Assembly: GCA_938743325.2 (NCBI GenBank)
Contig: OW568880.1
Span: 62,001-126,000, forward strand
Source of the DNA: Pycnococcus provasolii
Taxonomy: Eukaryota; Chlorophyta; Pseudoscourfieldiophyceae; Pseudoscourfieldiales; Pycnococcaceae
Length of the DNA: 64,000 bases
Reading direction: 5' to 3'
Below are positions 9,482 to 19,665 of this stretch, piece by piece. The translations under genes were made by a program, and so were the position numbers. The notes below the pieces were generated by a model, which saw nothing but the letters and a program-made list of their open reading frames with translations, searched no databases and was not told where the DNA came from. Position 1 is the first letter of the stretch. Every line of letters starts with the position of its first letter.

Positions 9482-11225
9482 TTAGCTGCTACCACGCGCA
9501 ACGGCGTCAAGCAGGTTGTTAATCTGCGAGTCGTTCTGCAGGATGGACGTCTTCACGGCGTCAATCTTCCGCCGAAGCGTGTCAATCTCCTCCTCCACCT
9601 CAGCAACTTGGCTCATCACGTGCGCTGACGCTTCCACGCCGCTGTTCGTCGCCTTGGCACGTTTCTCGTGCTTCCTCCTCTCCTCCACCCAGTGGTGGTA
9701 CTCCTTATTCATCGCCTCAGCATCCTCGGCGAGGAAGTCCATAATCTTGCCCAGGGGGTTGGTGCTCTGGCACGTCGCCTGCACGAGCTCTCGCACGTCA
9801 AGATGTGACGCCGCCATGGCGTCGTCCAGGGCAGCACCAGGCGCGGGTGCGGGCGCGGAACCTCCCGCGGCACCATCCTTGCCCTTGCGCCTCCGCCCTC
9901 CGAGGACGATTCCCGTTCCCTGGTTCTGGGCCGATGCCCCCGCGTCTGCGCCTTGTCCTGCGGCAGCCGCCTTGTCACCCGCCTCGGCCATCGCCTGCTT
10001 GGTCTCCATAATGTCAGCTACCAGCGATCCCGCACCCGCTCCAGACGGAAGACCCGCCGGCGCGTCGTCGAACTGATTCGACGCCTCGACGATAACGTCC
10101 ACGTCGTCGTCGTCGTCGTCTCCGTCGTCGAGCACAAACACCTTCGCCTTTCCGCCCGCGGCATCATTTCCTGCTGAGGGTCCAAGGTCGGTATCTGCCG
10201 GCGGCGGCTTCTGCTTACCTTCAACAACCTTCGATTTCTGCTTAGGCGGCCCCTTTCGCGCGGACATGGGACGAGGTGGCAGCGCCGAGCGCTGCACGTC
10301 TCCACCCTCGGCATCTGCGTCTCCTCCCGTGAACGGTGCGGGTGCAGGAGCGGCGGCAGGCGGCGGCGCGGCGGCTGGCGCAGGCGGCTTCGCCACCTCG
10401 ACCGCCGCGGGCGGCGGTGCAGGCGGCGGCGCGGCAGCTGGCTCAGGCGGCGGCGGCGCGGCAGGCTCTGTCGGAGGTGGCTGCGCAGGTTCTGGAGCCG
10501 CAGGCTCTGGAGGAGGCGGCGTTGGTTCTGCGGCTGGTGGTGGTGGTTCTGCTGCTGCTGCCGGCGGCGGCGGTTCGGGCGCACCGCTCGCAGCTGGCAT
10601 ACTTTCTCCCGCGAGCACGCGCTGCACGACCGCGGAGCTGTCTCCCATCTGGCTCGCCTTGGCGAGCATCTGCAGGAAGACGTTGGTATTTTCCGGCTCA
10701 AGTCCCGCGACGATCTTGAGCGGCCTCGCGGGCATATTCGTTCCGCACGAGATTCCGACGCAGTTGATGATTTTCGTCAGGTAGTTCACCTTGTCATCTT
10801 TCGCCTTGATGTTCACGCTGTTCAGCTCGTTTTCGTCGTAGAGGCCATCGGCGTATCCCGTGCGACGCGTCAGCTATTATGAAAATACAGCACAGCACAG
10901 CACAGCAAAGAAGGGGGAAGTTGACATGTTTTTTGAGGGGGGAAAGGTCACTTTGTTAGGTATGAAGGTTGAAGGAAGCAAGCGCACGTATATATATATA
11001 TACATATACACACACACAAACACCAACCAACACAAACACACACACACACAAAGAAAAAAGAAAACCCAACAAAACAAAACACACCTCTGAGACGATATCG
11101 TGCAGGAACCTGAACGGCGGTTTCTTCAGGAGGTTCTCGGTTAACTTCGGCTTTTGAATCAACGCGTTCGTCTCCGACTGAAGGAGACTCTGCGTCAACA
11201 AGAAGAAGTCCGGAGAATCCGACAT
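9482..11225 (-). CDS. IFT54: Intraflagellar transport protein IFT54 (TRAF3IP1/MIP-T3), two exons
   Basis: Exons are 11225-11085 (47 codons) and 10873-9482, joined across a GT..AG phase-0 intron, giving 510 residues. IFT54 is an IFT-B subunit that binds tubulin and kinesin-II during ciliary assembly. Exon 1 carries the family block [20 protein letters not shown]. Exon 2 resumes with [17 protein letters not shown] and continues to [20 protein letters not shown], completing the N-terminal CH-like domain (about 1-135). A long proline/alanine-rich, low-complexity middle follows, then a C-terminal coiled coil ([20 protein letters not shown]) that pairs with IFT20 in known complexes. Both splice sites are consensus and restore the family sequence exactly. 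The start is the first ATG of exon 1. Confidence 0.93.
10874..11084 (-). other. Intron of IFT54
   Basis: 211 nt, GTGTGT at the 5' end and ATAATAG at the 3' end on the minus strand. It contains dinucleotide microsatellites (TA and CA type) and A-rich low-complexity sequence. Removing it joins two halves of a conserved domain in frame. Confidence 0.9.
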
Positions 11226-11495
11226 GATATGTATGTAAGACGGCCTTAAGTGCGGGGCCCCTTAAGTGAAGTGAAGTGGGGCGCGAACGAACAAGTATGC
11301 GAAGAAGGAAGGCCGCGGGAACGCACCTTGGGGGGGTTCTTTTGAACAACCCCCTCCCCTCCCCTTCTCTCCCCTTCTCCTTCTCCCCTGGGCCTGGGGA
11401 CCTTCACGCTCTTTTTCCTTATAGGGCATGAGTGGGGATACGGGCTTGCACCTATCGTGACTAGTGGTTGGGCTTGGGTGCCCTCTAGCCGGCCT
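11226..11495. other. 5' flank of IFT54, no gene seen
   Basis: Pyrimidine-rich and GC-rich DNA. It includes a small hairpin, GGGGGTTC/GAAC-CCCCC, around 11332-11353 and long CCCTCCCC tracts. No tRNA or coding sequence recognised. Confidence 0.5.
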
Positions 11496-11780
11496 TCACA
11501 GCCGGCCCCAGGATCCATGTTTTAGGTGTGACGACTCTGCCACGCTCGCGCCGCACGAACGGAGGCGATCAGTTTGCTCGCGCGCGAGCGCGATGAGCGG
11601 CATGAGCACGACAGTCGTCTTCGTACTCGCCAGCGCGGCGACGGCGTACATCGCGCTTTTGCCGAAGCCTGTGGCGACGCGCACGAAGAGGTCGTCGCCG
11701 GCCATGGCTGCGGTCACGGCGACCTCGTCGTATGGGACGCGCGCTTCTATCATTGTACTTGACACCAGTTTGTGGTTCAA
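11496..11780 (-). pseudogene. RecQ-like superfamily 2 helicase fragment
   Basis: A 94-codon frame with helicase motif I (VATGFGKSAMYAVAAL) followed by motif Ia (VVLMPLIALAREQTDRL). This is the same order and spacing as the start of a RecQ-type helicase domain. No motif II, III or VI follows within this frame, so only the first part of a helicase core remains. It overlaps the left end of the Fanzor-like scrap on the other strand, which points to nested insertions or rearranged debris. It may be a broken gene copy or part of a mobile element. Confidence 0.5.
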
Positions 11781-11844
11781 GTACAGAGAGGATCAGAAGG
11801 TGGGGTGGAGTGAGTGGAGTGGAGTGGAGTGGAGTGGATGGACC

Positions 11845-12200
11845 ATCAAACGGAAGGATATCAAGTTCTCGGACGGAATCTCGGCGCTCCAGAGGCGCTT
11901 CGTGGGTGGAAAGCAGAACGCGCGCACGAGCGGCGCGCCGGATCCGCGCGTGGGCGAACTCGTGGCTCAGAAACCCTGGCTCAAGCAAACGCCGTCCGCT
12001 ATTCGAAGGGATGCGCTCAAGGACCTGATCGATGCGCAGAAGAGCAACCTCGCAATACTCGAGAACGCGCAGAACGCGAGGCAGCGCCACCGGTGGCGCC
12101 TCAATGGAATGGAAATGGACTTGATGATCTTTGTCCACACTGACGATGGAAAGATCGCAAGGAGGACTCAACAAATCAATGACGATTTCATGATGTTGCG
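11845..12200 (+). pseudogene. Fanzor/TnpB-like (IS605 OrfB) N-terminal fragment
   Basis: Within a longer open frame, the stretch LQRRFVGGK, then PWLKQTPSAIRRDALKDLID and AQKSNLAILENAQ matches the N-terminal recognition region of TnpB/Fanzor proteins, where a W/L-x-x-x-P-x-x-I-R-x-x-A-L-x-D-L helix is characteristic. The RuvC nuclease part is not visible before the frame turns into low-complexity sequence near 12300. A GTGGA tandem tract (about 11804-11840) sits just upstream. Fanzors are RNA-guided nucleases spread by eukaryotic transposons. This looks like a truncated, decayed copy. Confidence 0.45.
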
Positions 12201-12555
12201 ACAAGGCTCTCCAGCGGCTGACAGCGGTTTACGAGGAGGAGGAGTTTTATGCCGGCAAGTTGTTGCAGATGCGCGACGGCGGAGCGCATGCGTTTGTGTG
12301 TGTTTTCGGTTGCGACGGCGCCATAGCTCGCGTTTGAGGACGTCGGACGTACGGAGGAGGAGGGGAGGGGAAAGCAGGCCCGGGCTCCGGCGGGGCCGGG
12401 GACCAGGTGGGCCCGGGGCCATTCGGAATCTGGCTGGCCGCCGATTCCCAATTCTGACGAAATTTTTTGGATTCCTTCCCCCTCCTCATTTTCATTTTCA
12501 TTTTTTTCATTTTTCTGCATTCGGTCGCATTCGAAGCAGGTAGTTGTCAATAATC

Positions 12556-15500
12556 ATGGCGGTGGGCGCTGCCTTGCATGCCTCTGGTGGTGGTGGTCGT
12601 AATAATAATCATAATAATAATAATGACGATGGTGGTCTTGGTGCCTCTGGTGGTGTCAGTGGTGGGTCAGGGTCGGGTGTCGCTGCCGTGTTCGCGGAGG
12701 ATGTCGTCTGCTTCCTCGACGACCCGCGCCACCTCGGGCTCGTCACGCGCGTATTCGGTGAATCTGACTCCGAGGAGGATTTCAGTGACGACGAATCAGA
12801 CGAAGAGGAACTGCAGGACGGAGAGGCGCTCGTGTGCTGGCTTGGACGATCAGAGGAGGATATCGAAAGGACCAACGAACTCGTCGTGCTCGACCGAGCT
12901 TTCCTGCACGGGGACATCGTCGCACGCGCAGATAACGCGCTCGGGCAGACGGGAAGTGTCACAGGCGTCGATCTGCGAGTCGACCTCGAGCCAACGCACG
13001 AAGACGGAAACGCGAGGCCAGCCGCCGCCGCGAGGCGACAGGCGGTCGACCCCGTGACGCTCGGGCACATTCGACCATTCAGAACCGCGCACTACGTCGT
13101 GCAGGACAGGTGGCTCGGGCGCATCGAGGAAGTGATGGACCACGTTACCGTGCAATTTGACGACGGATCCAAGTGCACCGTGCTCAACGCAACGACGGAC
13201 AGGCTCTTCCCACGTGCGGAGTATACCGTCTCCACCGATCACGCGCAGTGCCCGTACTACCCTGGCCAGGGTGTGAAGGCGGGCATGGGAAACGTCTTTC
13301 GAACCGCGAAGTGGACCGTCGGGCAGTGGAATCGCCGCATGGATGCGACCGTCATCCGCGTCGAGCCAGGTGATATCGAGGTCAGGTGGCTTGCACCAGG
13401 ACCAGGTGCGAGAGCTCTCACGCCAGACATGTTTGACACGACGACCGCAAAGGTTCTCGACTTCTTCGCGCACACGTGCTGGCAGTTAGGCGACGTCGCC
13501 ATCGTGGAGGAGAGTGCGCCCAGTGTCGCCGCCACCGCTGCCGCCCACGGAGCTCGTGAAGATGACGGTGGTGCGCAAGCAGCGGAGGAGCAGGGCTACG
13601 ACGCGGACGAAGTCGACGATGATGATCGGGGAAATTCCACCACAGCAGCCTCGCCGACGATGGTGGCGCAGCAGGCACCGACGGAGAACCATGATACGAC
13701 TGCATCCTCTGCCGCCCCGGCATCCGACAAGCGCGACAAGGATAAGCCGCCTCGCGGAGCCTCCGGACGTAGGCGAGGTGGCGCGGCGACTGCAGCTGCG
13801 ACGGCGCGCCGTGGCTCTTCGCGAAGGCCAAAATATCCCATGGATCCTATTGCACCCACCGCCCGGGTTTGCTTGACCCGAACGTCCGTGGACGTGCTTT
13901 GGCAGGACGGAACGGTGAGTCGAGGTGTTGGAACTCGTCAGCTGATTCCTGTCACGCATCTCGGCGACAACGATTTTTGGCCGGACGAATACGTCGTGCA
14001 CCGTGGCGAGGGCGCCTTGGACGGACTGGGTGATGACAGCGATGACGATAATAGCGGCGATGCTCTCAAGGGACGCATTGGGCTTGTGCGACGGATAGAC
14101 TCCGGCGATCGCGTTGCACGTGTCCAATGGTACAACCGCAATGTGCGTGACACGACCCCCTTCTCGCCCGCGGAGGGGATCGCTGGCGAGGAGATGGCGA
14201 GCGTGTACGAGCTGGCGGAGCACCCTGACTTTTGCTTTCGGGTCGGCGATGTTGTACTTCGTCTGAACTCTGATACTAGCTCGGGCGATGCCGAGACTTC
14301 GGTTGAGTCGTTAAACTGGGTCGGCGAGGTGACTGCGATGTCTGACGGCTGGATCAACGTGCACTGGGCTGATGGAACGAGGGGGAAGGTGAGCCCAACT
14401 GATGTTTACGTCATCCACCGTGACGAGGATGCTGGTGGTGGCGCATTCAGCGACGATGGCGGATCGTATATCGGATCCATGTACACAGACGAAGAAGATG
14501 ACGACGACGACGACGACGATCGATCAAGCTGGGAGACGGTTGATGACGACGATGCCGAGGAAAGACTTTTCAGAGGGAATGCTGAGGCTGACGACGAAGA
14601 CGAAGACGATGAGGAGGAGGAGGAGGAGGAGCAGCAGCAGCGCGAGGAGGAGAATGTGGAGAGGAGGGGAATGACCTTGCCAGAGAGCGAAGCGGAGGGT
14701 GTGCCAACACGCGATCGGTACATTGCACGTGCGGTGGAACTGATCGGACGTCTGTGGTCAGATGCCTCTCAACCGCCTCGTGGTGAGCAGCTGCAGGAGC
14801 AGCAGCAGCAGCCAGCGGAGACGACGCAGGCTGCTGAGGCTGATGGAGAGGTGGAGGAGGCGCGAGAGGCGTTTGAGAAGCTGATGGAGGAGGAGCGAGA
14901 GGAGGAGGGGACGTTGGGTCATCCACGGTTGACCTTCGATGATGTGCTTGGTGGTTCCTCCAATGCGATTTTTGATGGTTCCCAACACAACCAACAGTCG
15001 CAGCCAGAGCGCAGATCTGCGCAGCAGAGAGAGCGAGAGCTGAGGGATAGCTTGACTGAAATGATGGACAACGCGATGGGAAGCTCGCAAGCAGCCGGAA
15101 CAGATTATGCGAATGCGCTCGAAGATTTTATCAAAGCGGGGATGGCATACGCAGAGGCGGGAAATGAAGAGAAAAATTCCTGCATTCAGAAATTCCGCGC
15201 AGCTTTAATACAGCTGAAAAATGCAGCCGGTGCTGTTGAAGGAAGAGCAGGAAAAAGGAGGACCACGAAGCTAGCAGAGGCTGCCGATGCCATTGAAGCA
15301 AAATTCATTGCGGATCTTGATTTGGCAGTCGCAGAGGCTGCTGGAAGAGGATCGGCCACGGCTGGAACGTCCGCAGCAGCAGGTGCAACAACTTCAACTG
15401 CAGCAGCCGGAACATCTGCGGAAGCAGAAGACGCTGGTGATGCAACAGAAGCGGCGGCGGCGGCAGGGGCGCCTAACGCGGCATGCACAGCATCGTACGC

Positions 15501-16332
15501 CGCGTATCCATTCGCGCGCTTCGACTCGGTGGGTGCATTCCCCGACCATCGGTATCCTGATGCCGCGAGTGTGCCCCCACCAACCCGCGCGGTACTGAAG
15601 CGCGTCAGGCAAGAATGGACGCGTCTTGGAAACGGTCTTCCAGACACAATCTGGGTAAGGTGCAGTGAGGAATCGCAAAGACATCTGCGCGTTGCCATGG
15701 TTGGCCCGTCGCAAACGCCGTATCATGACGGCCTCTTTCTCTTCGACGTCAGCCTCGCGGAGGACTTTCCCACCGCGCCTCCGCTCGTTTCCTACCACTC
15801 GTTTGGCGTTCGCGTGAACCCAAACCTTTACGAGGAGGGTAAGGTCTGCCTGAGCTTGCTCAACACGTGGAGCGGCAAATCGAGCGAGGTGTGGCACAGC
15901 GACACGAGCACAGTTCTTCAGGTGTTTGTGAGCATCCTCGGCCTTGTTCTCGTGGATAAGCCTTACTACAACGAGGCGGGGTACGAGCGCCACTATGGCA
16001 CCGCTGAGGGCGAGAAGAACTCGAAGCTCTACAACGAGTCGGCGTTTCTCCTCAGCTGCCAGACATACCTTCATTTGATGCGACGGCCGCCGGCTGGATT
16101 TGAGTCGCTCATTGCGCACCACTTTAAGCACCGAGGACACGCCCTTCTGCGCGCATGCGATCTGTACCTGGGAAAGGAAAATGCACCCAGGCAGGTGGGC
16201 ACATTGACGGATGCGGAGGTGGACGGGACGGTGGAGGCTGCACCGCCCAAGCTAGACGAGTTTTCGAGCGAAGGCTTTCGAATTCTTCTCAGAAAGATGA
16301 GAACGCGTCTGGCAAAGGCATTTGGCGAGTAA
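12556..16332 (+). CDS. UBE2O: UBE2O-like giant E2/E3 ubiquitin-conjugating enzyme
   Basis: Predicted 1258 residues. UBE2O and its plant relative PHO2/UBC24 are hybrid E2/E3 enzymes that ubiquitinate orphan or specific client proteins. The C-terminal UBC domain spans about 1008-1180. Cys1098 in GKVCLSLLNTW is the expected catalytic cysteine, followed by the UBE2O-specific DKPYYNEAGYE and RRPPAGFE blocks. The N-terminal half contains several SH3-like/Tudor-like modules of the VRWLAPG and VQWYNRN type (CR1/CR2 regions). Long acidic runs and Gln/Glu-rich stretches lie at about 640-860. ATG 12556 is chosen; the frame's earlier codons begin from TTG. A single exon. Confidence 0.92.
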   Translation: MAVGAALHASGGGGRNNNHNNNNDDGGLGASGGVSGGSGSGVAAVFAEDVVCFLDDPRHLGLVTRVFGESDSEEDFSDDESDEEELQDGEALVCWLGRSEEDIERTNELVVLDRAFLHGDIVARADNALGQTGSVTGVDLRVDLEPTHEDGNARPAAAARRQAVDPVTLGHIRPFRTAHYVVQDRWLGRIEEVMDHVTVQFDDGSKCTVLNATTDRLFPRAEYTVSTDHAQCPYYPGQGVKAGMGNVFRTAKWTVGQWNRRMDATVIRVEPGDIEVRWLAPGPGARALTPDMFDTTTAKVLDFFAHTCWQLGDVAIVEESAPSVAATAAAHGAREDDGGAQAAEEQGYDADEVDDDDRGNSTTAASPTMVAQQAPTENHDTTASSAAPASDKRDKDKPPRGASGRRRGGAATAAATARRGSSRRPKYPMDPIAPTARVCLTRTSVDVLWQDGTVSRGVGTRQLIPVTHLGDNDFWPDEYVVHRGEGALDGLGDDSDDDNSGDALKGRIGLVRRIDSGDRVARVQWYNRNVRDTTPFSPAEGIAGEEMASVYELAEHPDFCFRVGDVVLRLNSDTSSGDAETSVESLNWVGEVTAMSDGWINVHWADGTRGKVSPTDVYVIHRDEDAGGGAFSDDGGSYIGSMYTDEEDDDDDDDDRSSWETVDDDDAEERLFRGNAEADDEDEDDEEEEEEEQQQREEENVERRGMTLPESEAEGVPTRDRYIARAVELIGRLWSDASQPPRGEQLQEQQQQPAETTQAAEADGEVEEAREAFEKLMEEEREEEGTLGHPRLTFDDVLGGSSNAIFDGSQHNQQSQPERRSAQQRERELRDSLTEMMDNAMGSSQAAGTDYANALEDFIKAGMAYAEAGNEEKNSCIQKFRAALIQLKNAAGAVEGRAGKRRTTKLAEAADAIEAKFIADLDLAVAEAAGRGSATAGTSAAAGATTSTAAAGTSAEAEDAGDATEAAAAAGAPNAACTASYAAYPFARFDSVGAFPDHRYPDAASVPPPTRAVLKRVRQEWTRLGNGLPDTIWVRCSEESQRHLRVAMVGPSQTPYHDGLFLFDVSLAEDFPTAPPLVSYHSFGVRVNPNLYEEGKVCLSLLNTWSGKSSEVWHSDTSTVLQVFVSILGLVLVDKPYYNEAGYERHYGTAEGEKNSKLYNESAFLLSCQTYLHLMRRPPAGFESLIAHHFKHRGHALLRACDLYLGKENAPRQVGTLTDAEVDGTVEAAPPKLDEFSSEGFRILLRKMRTRLAKAFGE

Positions 16333-16375
16333 TACGAGTAAATCTAAAAACACTTTCTTGCTTACAAATAATGCT

Positions 16376-19300
16376 CTACTGGTCTTCTTCTACCGCCGCC
16401 GCATCCTTGTCCTTCTTCTTGCGTCGACGTCGGCGCTTCTCACCCGTCGGCGCGCTTGCAGCGTCCACATTATCGCTGACGTCGCCGAAGCCGTCGTTCA
16501 TGCCTCCTCCGGTTGCCACGTTTGGCATGCCGCCAAAACCCATATTAGGTGATACCACGAGTGGTCCGGCGTACGCAGCCACCTGGGGGAGCTGCTCATT
16601 TGCCGCGAGCGGCCGTGACAAGTCAATCTGGGCAAGAGCCGCCGCCGCCGCGCCTTCGACATCCTTTGATGATCTGCCGTCGCCGCCGTCGCCGTCGTCG
16701 TCGTCGTCGAACCGCGGCCTTGCCGACGGAGAGGGTGCGGAATTGCCGCCGTCGCCCGTTGTTGCTCCGCTTGCTCCCCAGTCGATCGACGGTGACGTGG
16801 AACGCTTCACCGCCTCGTCAGCAGCCACATTCTCTTTCGTCGGCTGCTGATGTTCGTCCGGCTGTTTATCGAGTGACGACGACGACCCGCCGCTGCTACC
16901 GCCACCCAGATAAAACGCCTCGTGGCGTCGCCTGTGGCGTGCCAACGACTTGCGATGAGCGGCGTCGGAAGCCGCAAGTTGCTTGGCATCCTTGCGCTGC
17001 AGCTCATCCGCCGCCGCCGCCTTCTCTTCCACTTCGAACCCCTCGAGCTCGGCAAGCTCACCGAACGGCGCGGAAACGTCCAGTCCTTCCGCCGGCGTCA
17101 CCTTGGCCTGCTGCGCTCGAGACGCCACCGCGACCACCTCGGCGTCTGCGATCAGTGCGAGAGCGCGCACGAGCGCATACACCTCCCCCTCGCCGGAAGA
17201 TACGGCGCTTTCCAACGCGCGAGCGCGCGACGCGGCGTCAACGCCACTGGCATCTGACTTGGTTGCTGCATCGTCGCCGTCGTCTTTCTCTTCGCCCAGA
17301 AGCACCGCGGAGATGCGCTTGATGCGACACGCCAGCTCGTGGCACTCGACGTCAGTGCATCCTTTGACGATTGCGCTGACGTGCGCGTGCCCGAGCGTAG
17401 CTACCGCGCACAAGTCGCTTGCAGATCCGTGCAACACGCTCGCCTTTGTCACAACCTTGGATGCGCACGCTGCGAGAACCTTCATCACGGCGTTGAGGAA
17501 CGCGCGCTTCGAGCTGGCTGGAAGGTTGGCGACGCTGGGCTGCAGCAGCGCCATTGCCGCACGCTCCGCGGGGGTTGGGCTGCTTTCAGCGGAGAGCACC
17601 TTCACCGCGTACTCGCCAACGACCCACGCGGCTCCCGCGAGCGCACGCGATGCGCGTGGGGCTGCCGTCGCGACCGCGGCACCTCCGCAGGCTGTCACGG
17701 AAAAGCTGTCGCACCCGTCTCCGTCGTGCGCCGCGTCTGGCGATCCCTTGGCTGCGCTGTCACCGTCGTCGGAGTCGACTTCCCTGTCGAGCAGGCGGCT
17801 GTCTTCGAGCAGTCCCAGGCAGCATCGAGCCGCGGTCTCGTGGCACGCCTCCACGCGGCTCACGACGTCAACGAGCTGCCTGCCCACCTCTCCCGACTCG
17901 GGCGCACCTTTCACGCGCGCAAGGTCGCACAGCAGCGTCACGTACTTGTTGAAGTCGTCGACGAGGAAGTAGCGGCTTTCCGACGACATGGCGAGCACGC
18001 AGTTCACGACGTCGCATCGAAAGTCTGGCGAAATCGTGCGGCTCTCCGCGCGACCTAGCAGAGCCTCGCACGTCTGCTGCGCGTTGTTCTTGTTGGTCAT
18101 GCCGCGTACGAGCGCGAGTGCACGCTTTGCCATGGACCTGTCGGTGTCATCCTCGAGGCACCGAAGCACTTCTGATTGGTGCTCCACCACCACGGCGGGC
18201 ATGCCGTGCTGAAGGAAGAGCTCCAATAAGGACAGGCCGAGGTACCTTAAATTTTGGTCGCCGTAACTTCCGGCGGAGAGGAAGTTCTTTTTGAGTGCGG
18301 CGGTGCACGCCCTGACGACGTCCTCGTGGCTCGTGAGGCCAATGGCACACAGGCGTATGCAGTCGAACAGAAGCGCCTTGCTCGTGGTGGTGGCGAGCAT
18401 GTTGAGGATGGGAGGTGCAAGCTTCTTGCCGAGTCGAGGTTCGTGCGGTGCCAGCGTGGCGAACGTGCGAACAAGCTTAATGGTTGTCCACGCCGGTCCG
18501 TTCGGGTATCCATCCGTGAGCAGTCGGAACAGCGTGGGTGCGAGCGGCAGGTACGACGCGGGGTGCGAGCTCGCAAGCTCGCATATGACGCCAACGACCG
18601 CGCCGACGGTACCCACGTCGTCGTCCTCGAGCCTTTCGACGAGTCGAGGAAAGGATGGTCGCAGCGCGTCGGGATACTGCATAACGAGCTTGTGAAGGCA
18701 CACGGCGGCGCGTCGGCGCAGCTGTCCCGACGTCTGCGAGCTGAGTAGCTCGAACACGTCCGCGACTAGGTCGCGCGCCAGGTCGGGCGTCGCGACGGTC
18801 GCTAGCGCGTCGAGCGCCATCGCCTGTTCGACGACGGACGGGCTTGCGAGGTCCTTTTTTATTAAGTTGGTGATGAGGAGCATGACGTCCGTTTCTGCGT
18901 GAAACGACGAGCACGCTGCCAAATATCCGATGCGCTTGTTGGTGACACCCCAACCTAGTTTTCTGATTGTTTGTGAAGACGACGGCTGTCCGCTCGTCGA
19001 GCTTCCGTAGTAAGCGTTTTGCGGCTGCGCGATCACTTCCACGACGTGAAACGCCGCCCAGCTCATGTCCGTTCGTCCCGTCATGTGCAGGTAGAAGAGC
19101 TTTTCCACCGCGCACGTCTTGGTTCGTATGTCGGAGTCTCTGATTTCCTTTCTGATTTCCGAGAGGCAGACATCGAGGAACTTTATGACAGCTGGTGGCA
19201 GTTGCGCCCACGGCGCAGGCTCGGAGGACGCCGACGACGAGCGGCTGCCAAAGAGAGAGCCCCCCGAGGAACCACCACCACCACCACCACCACCCGAGAG

Positions 19301-19438
19301 ACCAACGGACGACATGGATGACGAACGAAGGCCACTAATCATATCTTTGAGAGAACGCTGGAACAACACCACACCACCACCAACACCACCTGAACCACCA
19401 CCACCACCGCCGCCGTTGAGCGCGGAGACGGAGGCCAT
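16376..19438 (-). CDS. AP3D1: AP-3 adaptor complex delta subunit
   Basis: 1020 residues. Delta is one of the large subunits of AP-3, which sorts cargo from endosomes to lysosomes and vacuoles. Residues about 70-560 form the adaptin N-terminal helical solenoid, with delta-specific phrases AVEKLFYLHMTGRTDMSWAA and HVVEVIAQP, then RIGYLAACSSFHAETDV and TPDLARDLVADVFELL. Poly-Gly and Ser runs precede the domain, and the tail is acidic with a basic KKRRRRRKKKDKD end. A lineage-specific insert (YYGSSTSGQPSSSQ) lies between the first helices. TTACA at 16362-16366 is UGUAA on the sense strand, just after the stop. Convergent with the UBE2O gene, 43 nt apart. AP-1 gamma and AP-4 epsilon were considered; the motif wording fits delta better. 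Confidence 0.87.
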   Translation of the reverse strand: MASVSALNGGGGGGGSGGVGGGVVLFQRSLKDMISGLRSSSMSSVGLSGGGGGGGGSSGGSLFGSRSSSASSEPAPWAQLPPAVIKFLDVCLSEIRKEIRDSDIRTKTCAVEKLFYLHMTGRTDMSWAAFHVVEVIAQPQNAYYGSSTSGQPSSSQTIRKLGWGVTNKRIGYLAACSSFHAETDVMLLITNLIKKDLASPSVVEQAMALDALATVATPDLARDLVADVFELLSSQTSGQLRRRAAVCLHKLVMQYPDALRPSFPRLVERLEDDDVGTVGAVVGVICELASSHPASYLPLAPTLFRLLTDGYPNGPAWTTIKLVRTFATLAPHEPRLGKKLAPPILNMLATTTSKALLFDCIRLCAIGLTSHEDVVRACTAALKKNFLSAGSYGDQNLRYLGLSLLELFLQHGMPAVVVEHQSEVLRCLEDDTDRSMAKRALALVRGMTNKNNAQQTCEALLGRAESRTISPDFRCDVVNCVLAMSSESRYFLVDDFNKYVTLLCDLARVKGAPESGEVGRQLVDVVSRVEACHETAARCCLGLLEDSRLLDREVDSDDGDSAAKGSPDAAHDGDGCDSFSVTACGGAAVATAAPRASRALAGAAWVVGEYAVKVLSAESSPTPAERAAMALLQPSVANLPASSKRAFLNAVMKVLAACASKVVTKASVLHGSASDLCAVATLGHAHVSAIVKGCTDVECHELACRIKRISAVLLGEEKDDGDDAATKSDASGVDAASRARALESAVSSGEGEVYALVRALALIADAEVVAVASRAQQAKVTPAEGLDVSAPFGELAELEGFEVEEKAAAADELQRKDAKQLAASDAAHRKSLARHRRRHEAFYLGGGSSGGSSSSLDKQPDEHQQPTKENVAADEAVKRSTSPSIDWGASGATTGDGGNSAPSPSARPRFDDDDDGDGGDGRSSKDVEGAAAAALAQIDLSRPLAANEQLPQVAAYAGPLVVSPNMGFGGMPNVATGGGMNDGFGDVSDNVDAASAPTGEKRRRRRKKKDKDAAAVEEDQ

Positions 19439-19522
19439 CGCTGACTAACGCCTCCAAGAACGTGCGAAGAATGGCGGATGACGAACACGGAAACGGAAAC
19501 GGCGAGCGCGAGGGCGAGCGCG

Positions 19523-19537
19523 TTAGGGTTAGGGTTA
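19523..19537. repeat. Short telomere-like tract upstream of AP-3 delta
   Basis: TTAGGGTTAGGGTTA, about 85 nt before the AP-3 delta ATG. It reads CCCTAA on the sense strand of that gene. See the other 5'-end tracts at 22495, 39110, 53260 and 60855. Confidence 0.7.
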
Positions 19538-19665
19538 CGGGGAGGGAGTTTGTTTTTTCGGTTGGGGATTATGCGTAATGCTCCTCCTCCTCCTCCTCCT
19601 CAGCCAAACTTCTTTTCCTGAAAGCCAAATATTTTGTGTTTTGTAATTACAGCTACAATGATGTT

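Noticed and set aside
11455-11520. tRNA-like fold
   Set aside because: GGCCTTCACAGCCGGCC forms a stem, but there is no B-box or acceptor pairing.
16376-19438. AP-1 gamma or AP-4 epsilon
   Set aside because: Phrases such as YLHMTGRTDMSWAAFHVVEV and RIGYLAACSSFHAETDV fit AP-3 delta better.
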